A stretch of DNA of 64,000 bases from Baylisascaris procyonis (lineage: Eukaryota > Nematoda > Chromadorea > Rhabditida > Ascarididae): NCBI GenBank assembly GCA_037389465.1, contig JAZARR010000033.1, positions 2,022,501 through 2,086,500 on the forward strand, in the 5' to 3' direction. The notes under the pieces are model-generated. The model did no database searches, had not been told where the DNA came from, and worked only from the letters and a program-made list of their open reading frames with translations. How positions within the stretch are numbered: position 1 is the first letter of the stretch; each line of letters begins with the position of its first letter. Made by a program: the position numbers and the translations under genes. Positions 34,851-61,255 of the stretch are shown here, one piece after another.

Positions 34851-37800
34851 CATCGGAGACTCAAGTGCGGGAGCCTTCTTGTTATCTTCTTCTTCGAAGT
34901 GTAAGTGCGCAGTAGTCTTACCTCGCGCATCAAAGAGCCCATATTTTCTCCCAAATACCGTTAACAGCTACAAGTTACGTCACGATGATGCCGACCGGCA
35001 TGACCCACTCTCTTAGGGAGTACTCACCATGACCTATAATTCCATAGTCCATTCGGAACAGATACGACGTATTTCTGTCTACACCGTCGCTTTTTACCTG
35101 AATTAATTGAATATGTTGGCTTACAATACGTCATTTACAAATTAGCTCTAAGCAACTCTCCGCTAGTGTTCAGAAATTTGAAAGCGGGCAAGCGCCATAT
35201 AGGTTAGAATAAAATGCGTGCATTTTGCAAAGCCGTCGTCAATGAGCGGGGATAATTTTTGAAAGTGGACGTGTGGATAATCTGGGCACAAAGTTGGACG
35301 CGTAGATAATCTAGGTATATAGTAGTTACCCTGTTCGGCTCACATAAAATTGTGGGAGTTTTAGAGACAAACAAAGGTTGCCTACGGTGGAGAATGTTGG
35401 TATTAGACTTTTCGAGACAGCAGTCAGTAATGGCACCGGATAGGAGTGTTAAGCTCTAGCGCTGATTCTGTAAACTTCATCCGTCAATGATGTCACGGCA
35501 CTGCTCTTTGTTTACACTTAGTTTCGGGTGCGTGTATCTTTGCCAGCACTCCGACATTTTAGCGTTTGAATGCAACATGAAGTTTCATACGGAAAGGGGA
35601 TCCTCCCTACGACGCACTGGAATTTCCCAACGATAGCTGACATTCCGTTTTGAGAACAGCAGTAGCCAACGTGAATTTCCAACCAACAACTGACATCCGG
35701 CTTTAGGAAGAACGACGACAGGAAGCCAAAAATGCGCACAGTAACATACTGTAGTGGTCAGCAAGGCAGCAACCAAATCGAAAAACTCAGTGTTTCATAT
35801 TCCTGACTGGTACCGATCAAAACTAGTTCACTAGCATGTCCAACGTTAAACTTGTTATCCAAAACCTGCCAAGACCCTCACGTCGAGGTGTTCAGCCTGT
35901 GGTTTTAACTACGCCTATGAAATTGGTTGGTATAACTGAGCTTTTCTCACTACCCCTCGCAACTGCGATGCGGAATTGTTTTCATGAAGTCGACGACTCA
36001 TCCAACAGCTCGCGGCAAATTACTGGTAGATAGGCATCAGACATCGAAAGGGTCGGCCCACCGGCGCATCAGCAGTCACAGCTGGATGAAGAGAACCGTG
36101 CACATTATAACGCATCTCACATCACTGTCCCATGCTGGCAAATTCGCCACCATTTCTGGCGGATGCCCGATGCCTCAAAAAGATCGTGAAATACTCCGCT
36201 CTACGCAAAGAAGACAAATTTACTTGACTGATGCCGCCGAGGCTCCCACGTGTAATGCAGATAGTGACGTGATCTCTTGCAAGCCCACCTTGTTCTCACT
36301 GCCCATCTTCTTAACCAGCTGCTGACACTTAAAGAAGTCGTAAATTCTTGGAAAAAGTCGTCATGTGCATTTTGCTGTTTAGAAGTTACATAATTAGTTG
36401 GCATAGTGAAAACGGTTGCAAACAGAACATGTCATATGAGCTTCGGTATTTCTTCTCGCCGGTTAAGTCACAACACTCGAAAAGACTTAAAGTCACTCAC
36501 CAAGCCACAGACACAGTTCGTTTGCACCAAAAAGCAATTTATTTGGCTTCACACCAAGAATACAAAGAGGGATACACAGCGGATGCTCAAAACGACTTCA
36601 ACCTTCGGCTACATGAGACTCGTAACCCATATCGCGCAACGCTCTAAGTGCTTACTATGTCATCAAATTTTCAAACAACATTTCCACGCACCAAAACAAG
36701 ACGATCATAACAGTATGCCAACAGATCACATGCCGCCACATCCCTAATGGGGGACGGCGGTTTCGAGATCGCCACTGTCAAATGCGTGAATTTCTCGTTT
36801 GTGGAAATTAGACTCAGGCCGTCCCTCTCAGTCTAAACAGTCATTAAGCAGCTCAAGATGGCCCATTAGAAGAGTTTCCTCTACAGTTACCAAGCTCATT
36901 GCCGTAGTCTGAGACGGGCTGCCCCCAAGAGCATCATCTCTTAAAAAGGGAAAACCTCAACTCTAACTGTCACTCCCAAAACAGACGTAAAAACTTGCTC
37001 GAGGCAGCGGTCGCCTAGCCTATGCTCGGCCATATGTTGGGAAATGTCGCTAGGCTAGCTGGAAAGATGAAACCAAGTGACTAAGCGAAATCGCCGTCGC
37101 CGTCGAGTCGAAGCCTCCTATGCTTGTAACCCTGTTCAGTCAATCAGTCCCCTCTTCTGAAATGATCTAAAAGGTCACCACGGCAACGGTTTGAATGGGA
37201 GACACTCCACTTTTAGACATTGCCACAAAACACTAATGCATAAACATCCCTTCATAGCAGCACACAGATTCCGAAGGCAGCGCATATCCACGGCGTTGAA
37301 CACCGTAGCTCAAAACTGATTCTCGTAAAGTCACATAATACAACATAACCGCGTACATGCTGAGAAACGGCAGATGCGAACTGGGAACAGAACTGAAATT
37401 TTTTCCCCGATTTTTTTTTTTTGAATCTTGCTTAAAATCCGAAAAAATGCCCAACATCATAAGCAGCTCACCCTTCCCCACTCAATTCCTTCCTCTTCCA
37501 CCGCTCTCTTGTTCCCTCCGCCAATCTATGCACGCATTGAGAAAAAAAGAAAGCGAACAGCCAACGGAAAAAAGCGACGCAAATTTGCTGAGCAGCAGGA
37601 AGAACCAAAAGCGTCTTCAAAGTCATGTTGGTTGTTCACTTCAAAATTGAGACCTATGAGAAATAGTGGCATGCAATAAGCAGAAGCCTTAGACCTTCCT
37701 GCAAAAGTATGCCCGAAGTTGAGAACAAGGAGGAGGGGGATGACGAGGAACAAGAGGCGAAGCAAGAGGTAACTATCCAATGCCGCTTAACATCTTTGCA

Positions 37801-38970
37801 AGCATCCCATGAGAGAGTGTCCTTAGATACTTCCGCTCTAAGTGATGAGGAAAGAGGACTCTGCAAACCAATCAATTCTAAAAGTTGAGCCGACTTCCTG
37901 TTAACAAGTTTCATAACGTTCATATTAGGCTGGTTAATTCTCTTCTGAATCCGTAATGCCGCCTTTCTGCCAGTTTCATACAATGGAATAAAAAACCAGG
38001 CGTACATCAAAATAAACATGAGCTGCTTTTCGTTAATAATCATCGACAGCAAAAAAGATAAAACAAACAATGACTTGAATAGCTACAGACACCGTATATT
38101 GCGAAAGCACAAATTGAGCGGTGTTTTTTGAATATAGAATCGCCAATGGGGCTGTATATTCAATAAGCACTGTTCAATTGTTAAATAAACAAGTTGTTGA
38201 GCACGTGACAGATACGTTACTAGATACAGTTCATAGTTCTGCGAAAACAACAGCTCAATCTTTCATCGCTGGTTTGTTGTAAACACGTCCCATCAATGTG
38301 CACTGCTTTTGCTAAACAGTAATGAGTAGTGATCCACATTTCGAACGTTGACATTACCGCAAATAATTTCAGTTATAGTTGTTGCATAACGTCGACTACA
38401 CTTCACCAATTGTTTTCCTTTCCAGAAGTTCTAAGACACTTACGTTATGCTTGTTTTACTCTTCCTCCCTCACACACATATTAGCACGTCACAAGCATTG
38501 CTAGTTATCTTTAGCGATTTGATGCTGCCGTTTTCGTAGTGAAGACAGCATACAACGAAATATTTTCTTATTGTCAGATATAGATCATTTATAATAAACT
38601 CTTATGAACAGGAATAACGCATCGAATTTACAGTACAATAGAATGACACATGAAGAGAGTCAAGTTTCCTAACTAGGCTCTCAAATAAGGCAAAAAATAG
38701 TGAATGAGGCGAGGCAACGCTTTACAGATTGCTACAAAGCTCTCCCACGATGCGCTGTGATCCATAGAAATTGCTTTAGACGTCATGCTTACTCACATTT
38801 CATAACAGTTTCCTTTTATAAGTGCGAACATTTTTGTTTTCAAATGTGACGCACAACTTTTTCTGCCCTCTTAGAGTTTACACTAAAGAACGACTAACAC
38901 TGCAAAACTTTTAGTGAAGAAGGCCTGATAAAAACGTCACATACGTACCCATCAAAGCAAGATCGTGTCT
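34851..38970. other. Unassigned region, partly transposon-like
   Basis: The + strand switches here from T-rich to A/C-rich. About 35570-35720 holds an imperfect repeat of CCAACGATAGCTGACATTCCG and CCAACAACTGACATCCGG. Several open frames (35836-36033; 36406-36747, with CLLCHQIF; 37654-38070 on the minus strand, hydrophobic then Ser-rich) give no family match. The part nearest 38970 is probably the BLCAP 3' flank. Confidence 0.45.
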
Positions 38971-40453
38971 CTAGGACAGCCACTGCTTATTGTTACGCAC
39001 ATATGCACACATCTCGCCATTTGAAACCGTCTCACACGACGGCCAAAATATGCAAGCGTCCCTGTCACTGCAGCACAGCAACGCCACCGCCGTGAAGAAG
39101 ATCACCGAACAAATGTAGCATGGCCTGAAATGCATCTTACCATAAGCAACCATTTATCACTTGCCGGATATGAAGGATTCATTTGGTGCTCAACCTGCGA
39201 ACGCAAACAGATGAACGCAGCATTTGGCTATGTAAAATACCTTCACCGCATTCAAATCGATACGTTCCCACCCCTGACCTACAATTCAGTCTGCAGTGAT
39301 GTCGGTGAATAAACATGAAAAAATGAAAGTAATTAATGCAGTGGAAATGTTAACTGAACGACTGAACACGGCAGCAGCCGTTCATATTTAACAAAAAACC
39401 TAGTGGACATGGGTCCATAAATAAATGTGTTCGACCAAAGAATTTCGGAATTCTCAAAATGGTTCTTGCATGCGGCTGATATCGAACAAACAAGGTGAAG
39501 AATTGAATACTTTAGCAGCAATTCAGATGATGGCCTTCAACACCTCTTAAGTTCGATTTTCGAGAAAATTTCAGCAACGGCTAGTTCCAGCAAAGTTTAA
39601 CAAAAGTCAACAACGGAGACAGATGCTTATATATGGTCACAATCCTCCTCCCCATAGAAAAAAACAAACAAAACTATTCCGAAAAAATATGAACAAATTT
39701 AGTGTCGCCAATTACAATCAGGTTTCCTTTACCTTAAATAGTACCTATAAAGTGAATTTCTCCAAGTCACCTTTAACACCAGGTAGCTCACTGTCTGCAA
39801 GCATAGATAGTGGTGGTGATTGCCAACTGGCAATAATGGCTTAAACATCTACATGCATGCGCTTCCGACTATTAATTATTATGCAATATAACTATTTTCT
39901 CTGTGAGTTTTCGGTTTACTTCAGAAGGAAAGATGAGCCGATCGTACCACTCCAACGATACTGTAAATTGATCGCAGATGGCGTATGCTTCAATGTGAGA
40001 ACAGGTTTGTTCGACCTATACCTGTCAGTTATTCGTCAGAAATGCAGAAATACGGGAGGGGGAAGGGGGTATGGAGGCCAGCTATACCGCTAAGAGTCAC
40101 TGAATAGGTAAGATGGGTTCTTCAAAAATTATCGCAGAATTAAATGTGGTGAAATTCGAAGCATAACTCGCTTCAGTGAAGTGCAAAGAGGCCTTCGGAC
40201 ATCACCGGTATGGTAGCAATCTGGAAAAAACGGAACGAGCGCTCATTTGCAGCCGTGCTTCTGAAGATCTAACAGTCTTAACAATCGCCATTTATAAGTA
40301 CGGGAAAAAACAAAGACAAAAAACGAACCTCCTTTCCATGAAGAAGCCAATCACATAAAACCACATGAAGATTGCCTGGTCGATAAGAAACGTCGGGTGA
40401 AGCCAGTGCTTTGGTATTAACAACACCGGGATAAGCCACTGCAGGCAGTACAT
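38971..40453 (-). CDS. BLCAP: BLCAP homologue (bladder cancer-associated protein), complete, 2 coding exons, 92 aa
   Basis: Minus-strand exons: 40453-40329 (ATG to AG) and 39124-38971 (to TAG). The join is canonical (AG|GTTCG ... TTTCAG|GCC) and the phases agree, 125 + 154 nt. The protein starts MYCLQWLIPVLLIPK, nearly identical to vertebrate BLCAP (MYCLQWLLPVLLIPK). It continues FMWFYVIGFFMERRPCYIC, matching FMGFYLLSFLLERKPCTIC, with the second membrane helix and a Cys-rich tail after that. Human BLCAP is 87 aa. The family is a small, highly conserved two-helix membrane protein with a reported role in growth control and apoptosis; its biochemical activity is unknown. The CDS is split by a 1.2-kb intron, whereas the mammalian CDS is, to my knowledge, uninterrupted. 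The last 15 or so residues (MCAYVRNNKQWLS) are not conserved and might be replaced by splicing at a GT just before them. Confidence 0.92.
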
Positions 40454-40494
40454 TGCGTTAACCTTTAACGCTGAAATTTTATACATTGCGTTAA
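40449..40494. repeat. 13-bp direct repeat around the BLCAP start codon
   Basis: TACATTGCGTTAA occurs at 40449-40461, spanning the start codon on the minus strand, and again at 40482-40494, 33 bases away. On the coding strand both copies read TTAACGCAATGTA, and both ATGs are in the same frame. Confidence 0.85.
40471..40480 (-). promoter_or_regulatory. 3' splice acceptor upstream of the BLCAP start
   Basis: On the minus strand AAAATTTCAG ends 17 bases before the ATG. It suits trans-splicing or a 5' untranslated exon. An in-frame upstream ATG on the other side of this acceptor (40486) would be removed, supporting the conserved MYCLQ start. Confidence 0.55.
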
Positions 40495-40499
40495 TCTTT

Positions 40500-43400
40500 A
40501 ATCGACTAAAGCCACCCTCAAACTAGAACAGCTCAATAGAAAATATCCTTAAAACGATTCATACAAACTCCACCATACTTTAACATAACACAACACGACA
40601 CGACCCAACACAATACAATCGTTCTGCCTACGAACATCCAACAAAACATGAAAACAACTGCTATAGGCATAATTACACAACAAGCTAAACCCCCTAGGCA
40701 CTCGCACTTCAGCTGCTCTCCGTAGCGCCAGAGGAACATCTTCAGGCAGTGTTGATTCTCTATGCTATTGGAATTTTGCCAACATCCTGCCGTTCTCATT
40801 TCTGTTTGGGATCAAATTATTGCTGCAAGGGAAATGCCGCTATTTCAACAATCACTCTTCGATGGAACGTTTATCTTAGAAAGTGTATACATAAGTGATA
40901 ACAGCATTGTTTGTTCACCCATGTTGTTTACTAGGCACAACATCATTGGGCTGAATGGGGTGATAACTGCCTTTCTCTACCCCTCTTCCACCGCTTTTTA
41001 GCTGTCGTTGCATTTCATTCCCGGACGTTCACTTCAATTAGTCAGCCGATAAACACTGTAAGAGTCCGAATAGTACCGCTAAAGGAGCCGAATTCAACAC
41101 TTTCAGGGGAAACGTTAGCGCGCTTCCTACACCCTTCTTCATAGCCGAGCTTTATTCTTCGCGATTGGGGTCTATTTCTGGGTTATTTCTGCAGCTGACG
41201 GTATCTGTCAACTGCTCACGCATTTCTCGCTCCATAAGCCTGATCGGCCATACCCCTCCCCTCCCCTCCCACCTCTTCCTCTTACTGCCCGGCAGCAGCA
41301 GACCCATAGAGGGCTTCTGAAGTGTGATGCGGTGATCGGGTGGTTTTTTGTGGAGACGTACGCTAGGCTCCTTTCACGGCTATTGTCATAGTCGGGGCTA
41401 GTGGTATGGGCGAATGAAACGCAGCTTTGTGTCTACCGTTGATATGCTCTGCCAAGGCAGACCAGGATAAGCGCAGACTGAAGGTAAAGCGGCGGAAATG
41501 GGTTTCTCAAATATTTCGTTTTGTCAACTCCAGTAGCTAATACGAAGTCACTATGGAGACAACGTTTCAGATTGGCATCAACGGGAAATAAGAGCAGCGT
41601 TATGCTACTGCGCAAAATTTTCACCTGCAGTTTACTGGGGATCAACACTGGTAGTGAGTTGCTATTCTGATTTATTTCGCAGCTGAAAATCGCAGAAAGT
41701 AAGGGGCTAACTTCCTCCAATTCTTGTGGATTTCACGTGTGGAAAGGTCATTTTTCTAACAGAATCATCTTTGAACTAACACACTTCCCCACCTTTGTGA
41801 TGTGCATCTTCAGCTTCTTCACATAACTCCCCACTTTTGCCCGCATGCAAACCCCACCAAATCATTTGTGCACAGTTTCACATTCAACGCGATGTTCTCT
41901 GACAAATTGTTATAACCATTAGAAGCAAAAAAAGGAGGCCGTTTAGGCAGTGGGCAGCAAACAAGTTTCACAATTGGAAGGATACAGCCAGCAGAGTCTT
42001 CCGGAAGGGTTTTTTTCAGTAGAAATGCGTTGTACACGTTTACAGCATCACCCAAGCCGTTTAGTGCACAGAAGTTAGCAGGCATAATACACGGCCTACA
42101 ATCGTTTAGTCTCACAAACATTTCAGGAGAACAGCACGATTCTTCGATACCTGCAAACACCTTTCAGGCTTACAAGCACCTTCAACCTTACAAATATCTT
42201 TCCGCCACAGAGTGTGCTTTCACTGCACGAAGGTGCAGATTGAGTCAGTCGTCAGTTCCCGCAACGCAGGTATGATCGATTTGGAGAGACAACTGTGGGC
42301 ATGAAGTGTGACATCGATTTTACTGCACTTTAGCTCGCTAAAATCAGTTTGGAGCACATTCACCAGATGCGATGTTCATTTCCTTTTTCATCGAAACAGT
42401 GCATTAATTTAGCAGACAATCAAAAGTAGTTATCATATAACTTGGCTTGTGAACTGAATCGTGGAAAGGTGGATGTACCTTGCTACAGCATCTTAATTGG
42501 TAGATATGATTTGTACAAAAAGAACACCTGCTAAACTCTTCCTTGAAGTCTCAGGGTCCTTTCATTACAACGAAAAAGAAGAGAGAAATGTCTTATTTCT
42601 TCGCTGTTACCTTATTATGGGTGCAAATGTACTCATATTGAAGGTCTATTCTGACGTTTCCCAGAGCGTCTGTAGTTCATTCCATTTAGAATAAGTGGAT
42701 AATTCTTTTTGGAATATTGATTTCATTATTCTCTTTTCAAGTAACAGCTGTTGTATAGCGAGGGTTTATGCAGTGAATGGGGTGGCGTGGGAGGCGGGGG
42801 GAGGGGAATTAAAAGGATGTGGAATAGTGGAGAGAAGAAAAAAGTCGTCGTAAAGAGCTAATTTCTTCACTCTTGTAAGGTTTTCCGCTACCTTTCACTT
42901 ACCTTACCTCAACTAATTTCGGCCTATCTTACTTGACTTTGTTTAAGGGATTTCCGTCCCTCCTCTTTAACTTTATCTAAATTGGTGGCTGTACAAACTT
43001 TGTGTCACTTCACTCGCTGAAAATATTCATATCAAAAGTCGTGATGCCACTTACTGTTAGCCCTCTCTAGCAAACCGAAAAATCATTCGATCCTAAGCTT
43101 TATCAAACAAAAATTGATGACTTGGATGCAGCAATAAATTGTTTCCTTCTCGAAAATAAACCTCTCGAAGAATCCTGAAATTTTGAGAGGATCTTCAATG
43201 GATGTGAAAGACATTCTAAATTAAACATCACTTCTTAATGGTGAAGCAAATAACATGGCTGAGGTACACCCCAAAATCTTACAAACATTACTATTTTCTT
43301 TCGGTGCTGAATACGTTTCCCATCAATCGATATCGGGCACTCTCCTTCTACCTAGAACCGATTCCTCAGCCACTTTTCTTGCCATTGAGTGAATTCCTGC

Positions 43401-45110
43401 GTGAACGCCTACAATAGGTTTCGGGCTCAAATCCTCAGACGGTACAATGAAGGCGAATGCCCGATATTTTCGAGCAATCTGTGAAATGTGCGATCGATTT
43501 GATTATATTCTGTCAAAGTGGATATTGCAATGCAATTGTTGTGCTTCTACCATCTTTTTATGCAAATTGCAACGATTCGATAAATTTTGCAACTGATACC
43601 TCAGAAGAAATGCGTCAAGAATAAAGATATTACTTCACTTTGGCAGTTTTCCAGTAGCACAACGACTCTACCTACTTTATGTATGATGCAATTCTTCGTT
43701 ATCTTGAGGCGATATGCATCGATAGCCGAAAATGCGTTTTTTGGCATTACTTCAAAATAATTGGATTACTTTTGTGAGTAATAAGATTACGATACGAACT
43801 ATCGGGATAAGGTGATGCTATAGAATATGAATGATTTAGGACTATCATAGAAGTAGAGTCGGATTCCCACGATGGGATGTTTTTGATCGGGTGATAAATG
43901 GTACTGTGCGAGTGTTCCATTTATCTAAAATTGTTCGCCATGTGCATTCACGCTTAGTGGGATGGATTATAAAGGTTGTTGGTGTCAAATGTTGATGTGT
44001 TAGCAGTAAAAAGTGTTCATTTTAGGTGTTCTTATAGTGTTTTTATCACTGTCCTGATGGTTCCACGAAAACGGGGAAGCGACTTCTTTCATTGATATTA
44101 CTCTGTGACATTTTTGAGGAAGTGATTGAACTCTCCGACTTCATAATTCTGCTAGGTTATCGTTGAGAGAATGAAGCTAGATCGAAAAGTATTTTTTGTT
44201 TTCCAAATTTCTGCTTGTGACAAATTTATTACGCTAGTTATTACAAACTCACCGTATTTTCGGAATGCTTATTGGGTAATCTTCGTATCGTTGCAATCTG
44301 AGTCTAGACCAATGCACATCATTACCAATATTTGTGGCTTTCTTCGACCTTTCAGAACTTAAAATGGCCGGATCCTTTCCTAAAACAAAAACTACCTTTA
44401 ATATTTTTCGGTGTTTTCGAATAAAAGTGCTCGATGAGCGGAAATTATAAGGTCCTCAATCAGGCACCGCAAGTAACTGCATTCAGCACGTCAGACCTCT
44501 TCGTTTGAAAGCATAATGGTTGAAATCGGGAGCGAAACATTTTTTTTTTTTAATTTGCGGCGATGTTATTTTCGACTCAGAGATAAGAAGCCTCAAACTT
44601 AAAGTCCTCGCTAAACATATATCCCCCGAGAATCCTCAAAATTTGCTTCTTTGCACTTACCTCTATCCTTCGAGTAAGTGACATCTTATTTGGTGTGCGG
44701 TAAGGTGTGGTCGAGTGTAGCTTCCGGTTGCTAAATTCACAATTTGGAACATCGTAAGCCTGGGCCACAGTAATCCCACACTGCCGTTCTCCATAGTTTG
44801 TCACACTTCTTTGAAGTTTACAGAGGTATGCATGAAGTGACATAAAGCGTTCGATAGCTAGTATCTCTTAGATTTATCAAGAACATGCATGTATTAGACT
44901 GTCGCGAAAGGCACTCTGATTCTCAAATTTTAAGGTATTTATAGCGCTTTATGCCAATACTGCCGGTCAGTTTATTCGATTTTGCATTGCTGACCAAGAA
45001 ACAGCGAAGGCACGTGCTAATTGTGTGCTCATTAGTAAAGCCAAAATGCCTATTACGGTTTGCGTCAGACCACTGCTGTGAAACAGAAGTTCATGTAGTC
45101 TTTGATATTG
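40500..45110. other. Divergent intergenic region between BLCAP (-) and aars-2 (+)
   Basis: 4.6 kb between two divergently transcribed genes, so both promoters should lie here. The + strand is A/C-rich to about 42.4 kb, then T-rich, which may mark the boundary between transcription units. Open frames such as 41819-42160 and 41433-41720 (minus) have no recognisable family. No TATA-type element stands out. Confidence 0.5.
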
Positions 45111-45113
45111 CAG
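45104..45113 (+). promoter_or_regulatory. Likely 3' splice acceptor upstream of aars-2
   Basis: GATATTGCAG, preceded by a pyrimidine-rich stretch, ends 89 bases before the aars-2 ATG. It could be the spliced-leader site or the end of a 5' UTR intron. Confidence 0.35.
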
Positions 45114-45202
45114 GTATTAATCACGTTTTGGTGAAGCGCTTGAGCCTGCGCTGATTAACCGTCACCTGAAATTCTTGCCGCTACCCTGAACATTCCTGAA
45201 TC

Positions 45203-59497
<14,295 letters not shown>

Positions 59498-59593
59498 TCA
59501 GGCGGCATATTGATATCCTGCAGTTAACATATGCTTTAGAAGGTGGAAACGAAGCGTTTCTTTGAAGTTTAAAATGCACCTTGCATATTTCAG

Positions 59594-59623
59594 GAGCAGC
59601 AGGAAAAATTGGATGTCCAAAGT
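59594..59623 (+). CDS. Possible alternative 3' coding exon of aars-2
   Basis: A strong CATATTTCAG acceptor precedes EQQEKLDVQ, which is followed by an A|GTGAGC donor. If exon 20 spliced at AAG|GTGACA (59482), the tail VTLK-stop would be replaced by EQQEKLDVQ and further sequence. Readthrough in exon 20 gives a length almost identical to human AARS1, so I favour that. The block may be an alternative exon or a chance pair of sites. Confidence 0.2.
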
Positions 59624-59699
59624 GAGCCTGTTTTTTGTTTGATTTTCAAAGTTGAAATCTTTTATTCGAAAGTGATTGTTTTCTGTGAATCATTTCGCT

Positions 59700-60560
59700 A
59701 TGTTGTCTGATGAAAAGGGTGGTATTGCGCTTTGTTACGATGTGTCGCTATGATTGGCTTTGCGTGTTGCAAACGGGACTACGCATATTCGGTGGTAGTA
59801 ACAGAGGGGAACAAGCAAAAAGTGTGAGTAAATTTATTATGATTTGTTTATCTCGATGCCAACTGCTGGCCGTAGATTGGAAGCGTATTTGTTGGTACCA
59901 ATGTTTATTCACTGTTTTGGTGGAAGTCTCACAGTTGTTTTGTTATCGCTTTGAGATGGGAGTTCCATTTCCTGTCGTTCCATAAAGCGTTATTGTTGCG
60001 CTCCGTCGTGGGTACCGGTTGATAGCAGAGAAATCTAAAACATCAATAATAGTATATACATTAGGCGTTTGAGCGAACTTTTAGAATCCTGGTCGAGGAA
60101 GTGATGGAGGTCCTTCGAAGTGGTCGTTGAACCACTTCTGGGTTTATTGATTATTGGTTGACGTTGGATATAGTTATACTTACTTTATGATCATATTGAG
60201 GCAACATTAGGCAAAAAATCATGTCAAGGAAATTTGCCAGGAGTAGAGGGTCGACTGCGGCGATCGTGATCGATTTTAGTGAAACATGCACAAAATCATC
60301 ACTAAATATGCGTATGCTTCACCACAGCCACTTACCGTCGTGAATGTTCGGATTGACCACTTCATAGTATTATTTTTGTCTCCGATTTCAACGATTTTGG
60401 TGTCAAACGATAGACGATGAGCTGAATGCGAATATATGCACATTCCTTGCCTTTGTGTTTTCCTGGAAACATTTGGTGCTAACATCTGTGCGCGAAACGA
60501 GCTCGTAATTGAGAGAGAGGCGGACACTCGCTTGAGTATGTCACTCGCACTGAGAGCTCA
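59700..60560. other. Intergenic DNA after aars-2
   Basis: No gene recognised. The first AATAAA on the + strand that I find after the aars-2 stop is not until about 62026, so the poly(A) site of aars-2 is unresolved; a variant hexamer probably serves. Confidence 0.4.
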
Positions 60561-60574
60561 ACAGGAAGGTTCGG

Positions 60575-60640
60575 GGTAGGCGAGTGGGTTAGTGCAGTGG
60601 TCTCAGAGTGAGAGCTCTGTTGTTAAATCCCCGTCATGGT
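60575..60640 (+). repeat. tRNA-derived SINE-like head
   Basis: GGCGAGTGGGTTAGTGCAG (A-box-like) is followed about 30 bases later by TGTTAAATCCCCG (B-box-like). The spacing fits a Pol III internal promoter, but the acceptor and anticodon arms do not close, so it is not called as a tRNA. Confidence 0.45.
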
Positions 60641-60822
60641 TTCACTACTGAAGTCTTTCGATTTAAAGTCTTTTTTCAGGATTTTTGACTAGAAGGTGAC
60701 TACCTAGATCCTAGATGTACTGCAGCGGGTTCAGAGGGAGGGACTTGAGCCAGAAAATTCCGAGCAATGAATTCACTGCTTCTTTTTGATACTTTTTTGA
60801 ATAATTGTTTCGGGTCATATTT

Positions 60823-61165
60823 CGGCTGCAAATGGTCCAGTTTTGATACGGTCTTGAATATTAGGCTTGGCATAATACGAGGAAGGTTCAAATAATTGTC
60901 CGGTACAGCGCAGGCCGAGTATGTGCGCACGGCATCACCGCATGTGGCGCTACGCGCAGTATGAACTGTCGTAGAAGGCATCTCGGCTGCGGATGGACCA
61001 ATTTTGATACCGTTTTGACTGACTGGCGTCGCGTATCCGGGCGGAGGCATGTTTCGTGAGAGGAGGTGCGCGCGCGCTGCGTCGCACGCGCTCGTTACAT
61101 GTCCCAAGTCACATCTCGGTCCCAGATGAGCGGATTTCGATCCGATTTCTTTAAATCGGTTCCGT
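60823..61165. repeat. Imperfect tandem repeat, CTCGGCTGCGGATGG family
   Basis: Two similar blocks start at about 60823 (TTCGGCTGCAAATGGTCCAG) and 60981 (CTCGGCTGCGGATGGACCAA), both continuing TTTTGATAC-GT-TTGA. A third, more diverged block begins at about 61113 (CTCGGTCCCAGATGAGCGGA). G+C is much higher than the surroundings. Together with the next unit it keeps a 257-codon minus-strand frame (60700-61473) open, which I read as repeat-derived rather than a gene. Confidence 0.6.
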
Positions 61166-61255
61166 AGGATATGTAGAAAAGTGTGATACGTAGGTCCTCG
61201 TGAAACACGTGTTAGTCTTATATACACAGACACAGAAGATCGTAAGGAATTTCTG

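Noticed and set aside
37654..38070. 138-codon minus-strand frame with a hydrophobic start and Ser-rich middle, just 3' of BLCAP
   Set aside because: No domain recognised, no partner exons, and a position consistent with the BLCAP 3' flank. Length is within chance for this window.
41819..42160. 113-codon minus-strand frame rich in Cys and Pro, upstream of BLCAP
   Set aside because: No family match; the phase to BLCAP cannot be tested and BLCAP already starts at its conserved Met.
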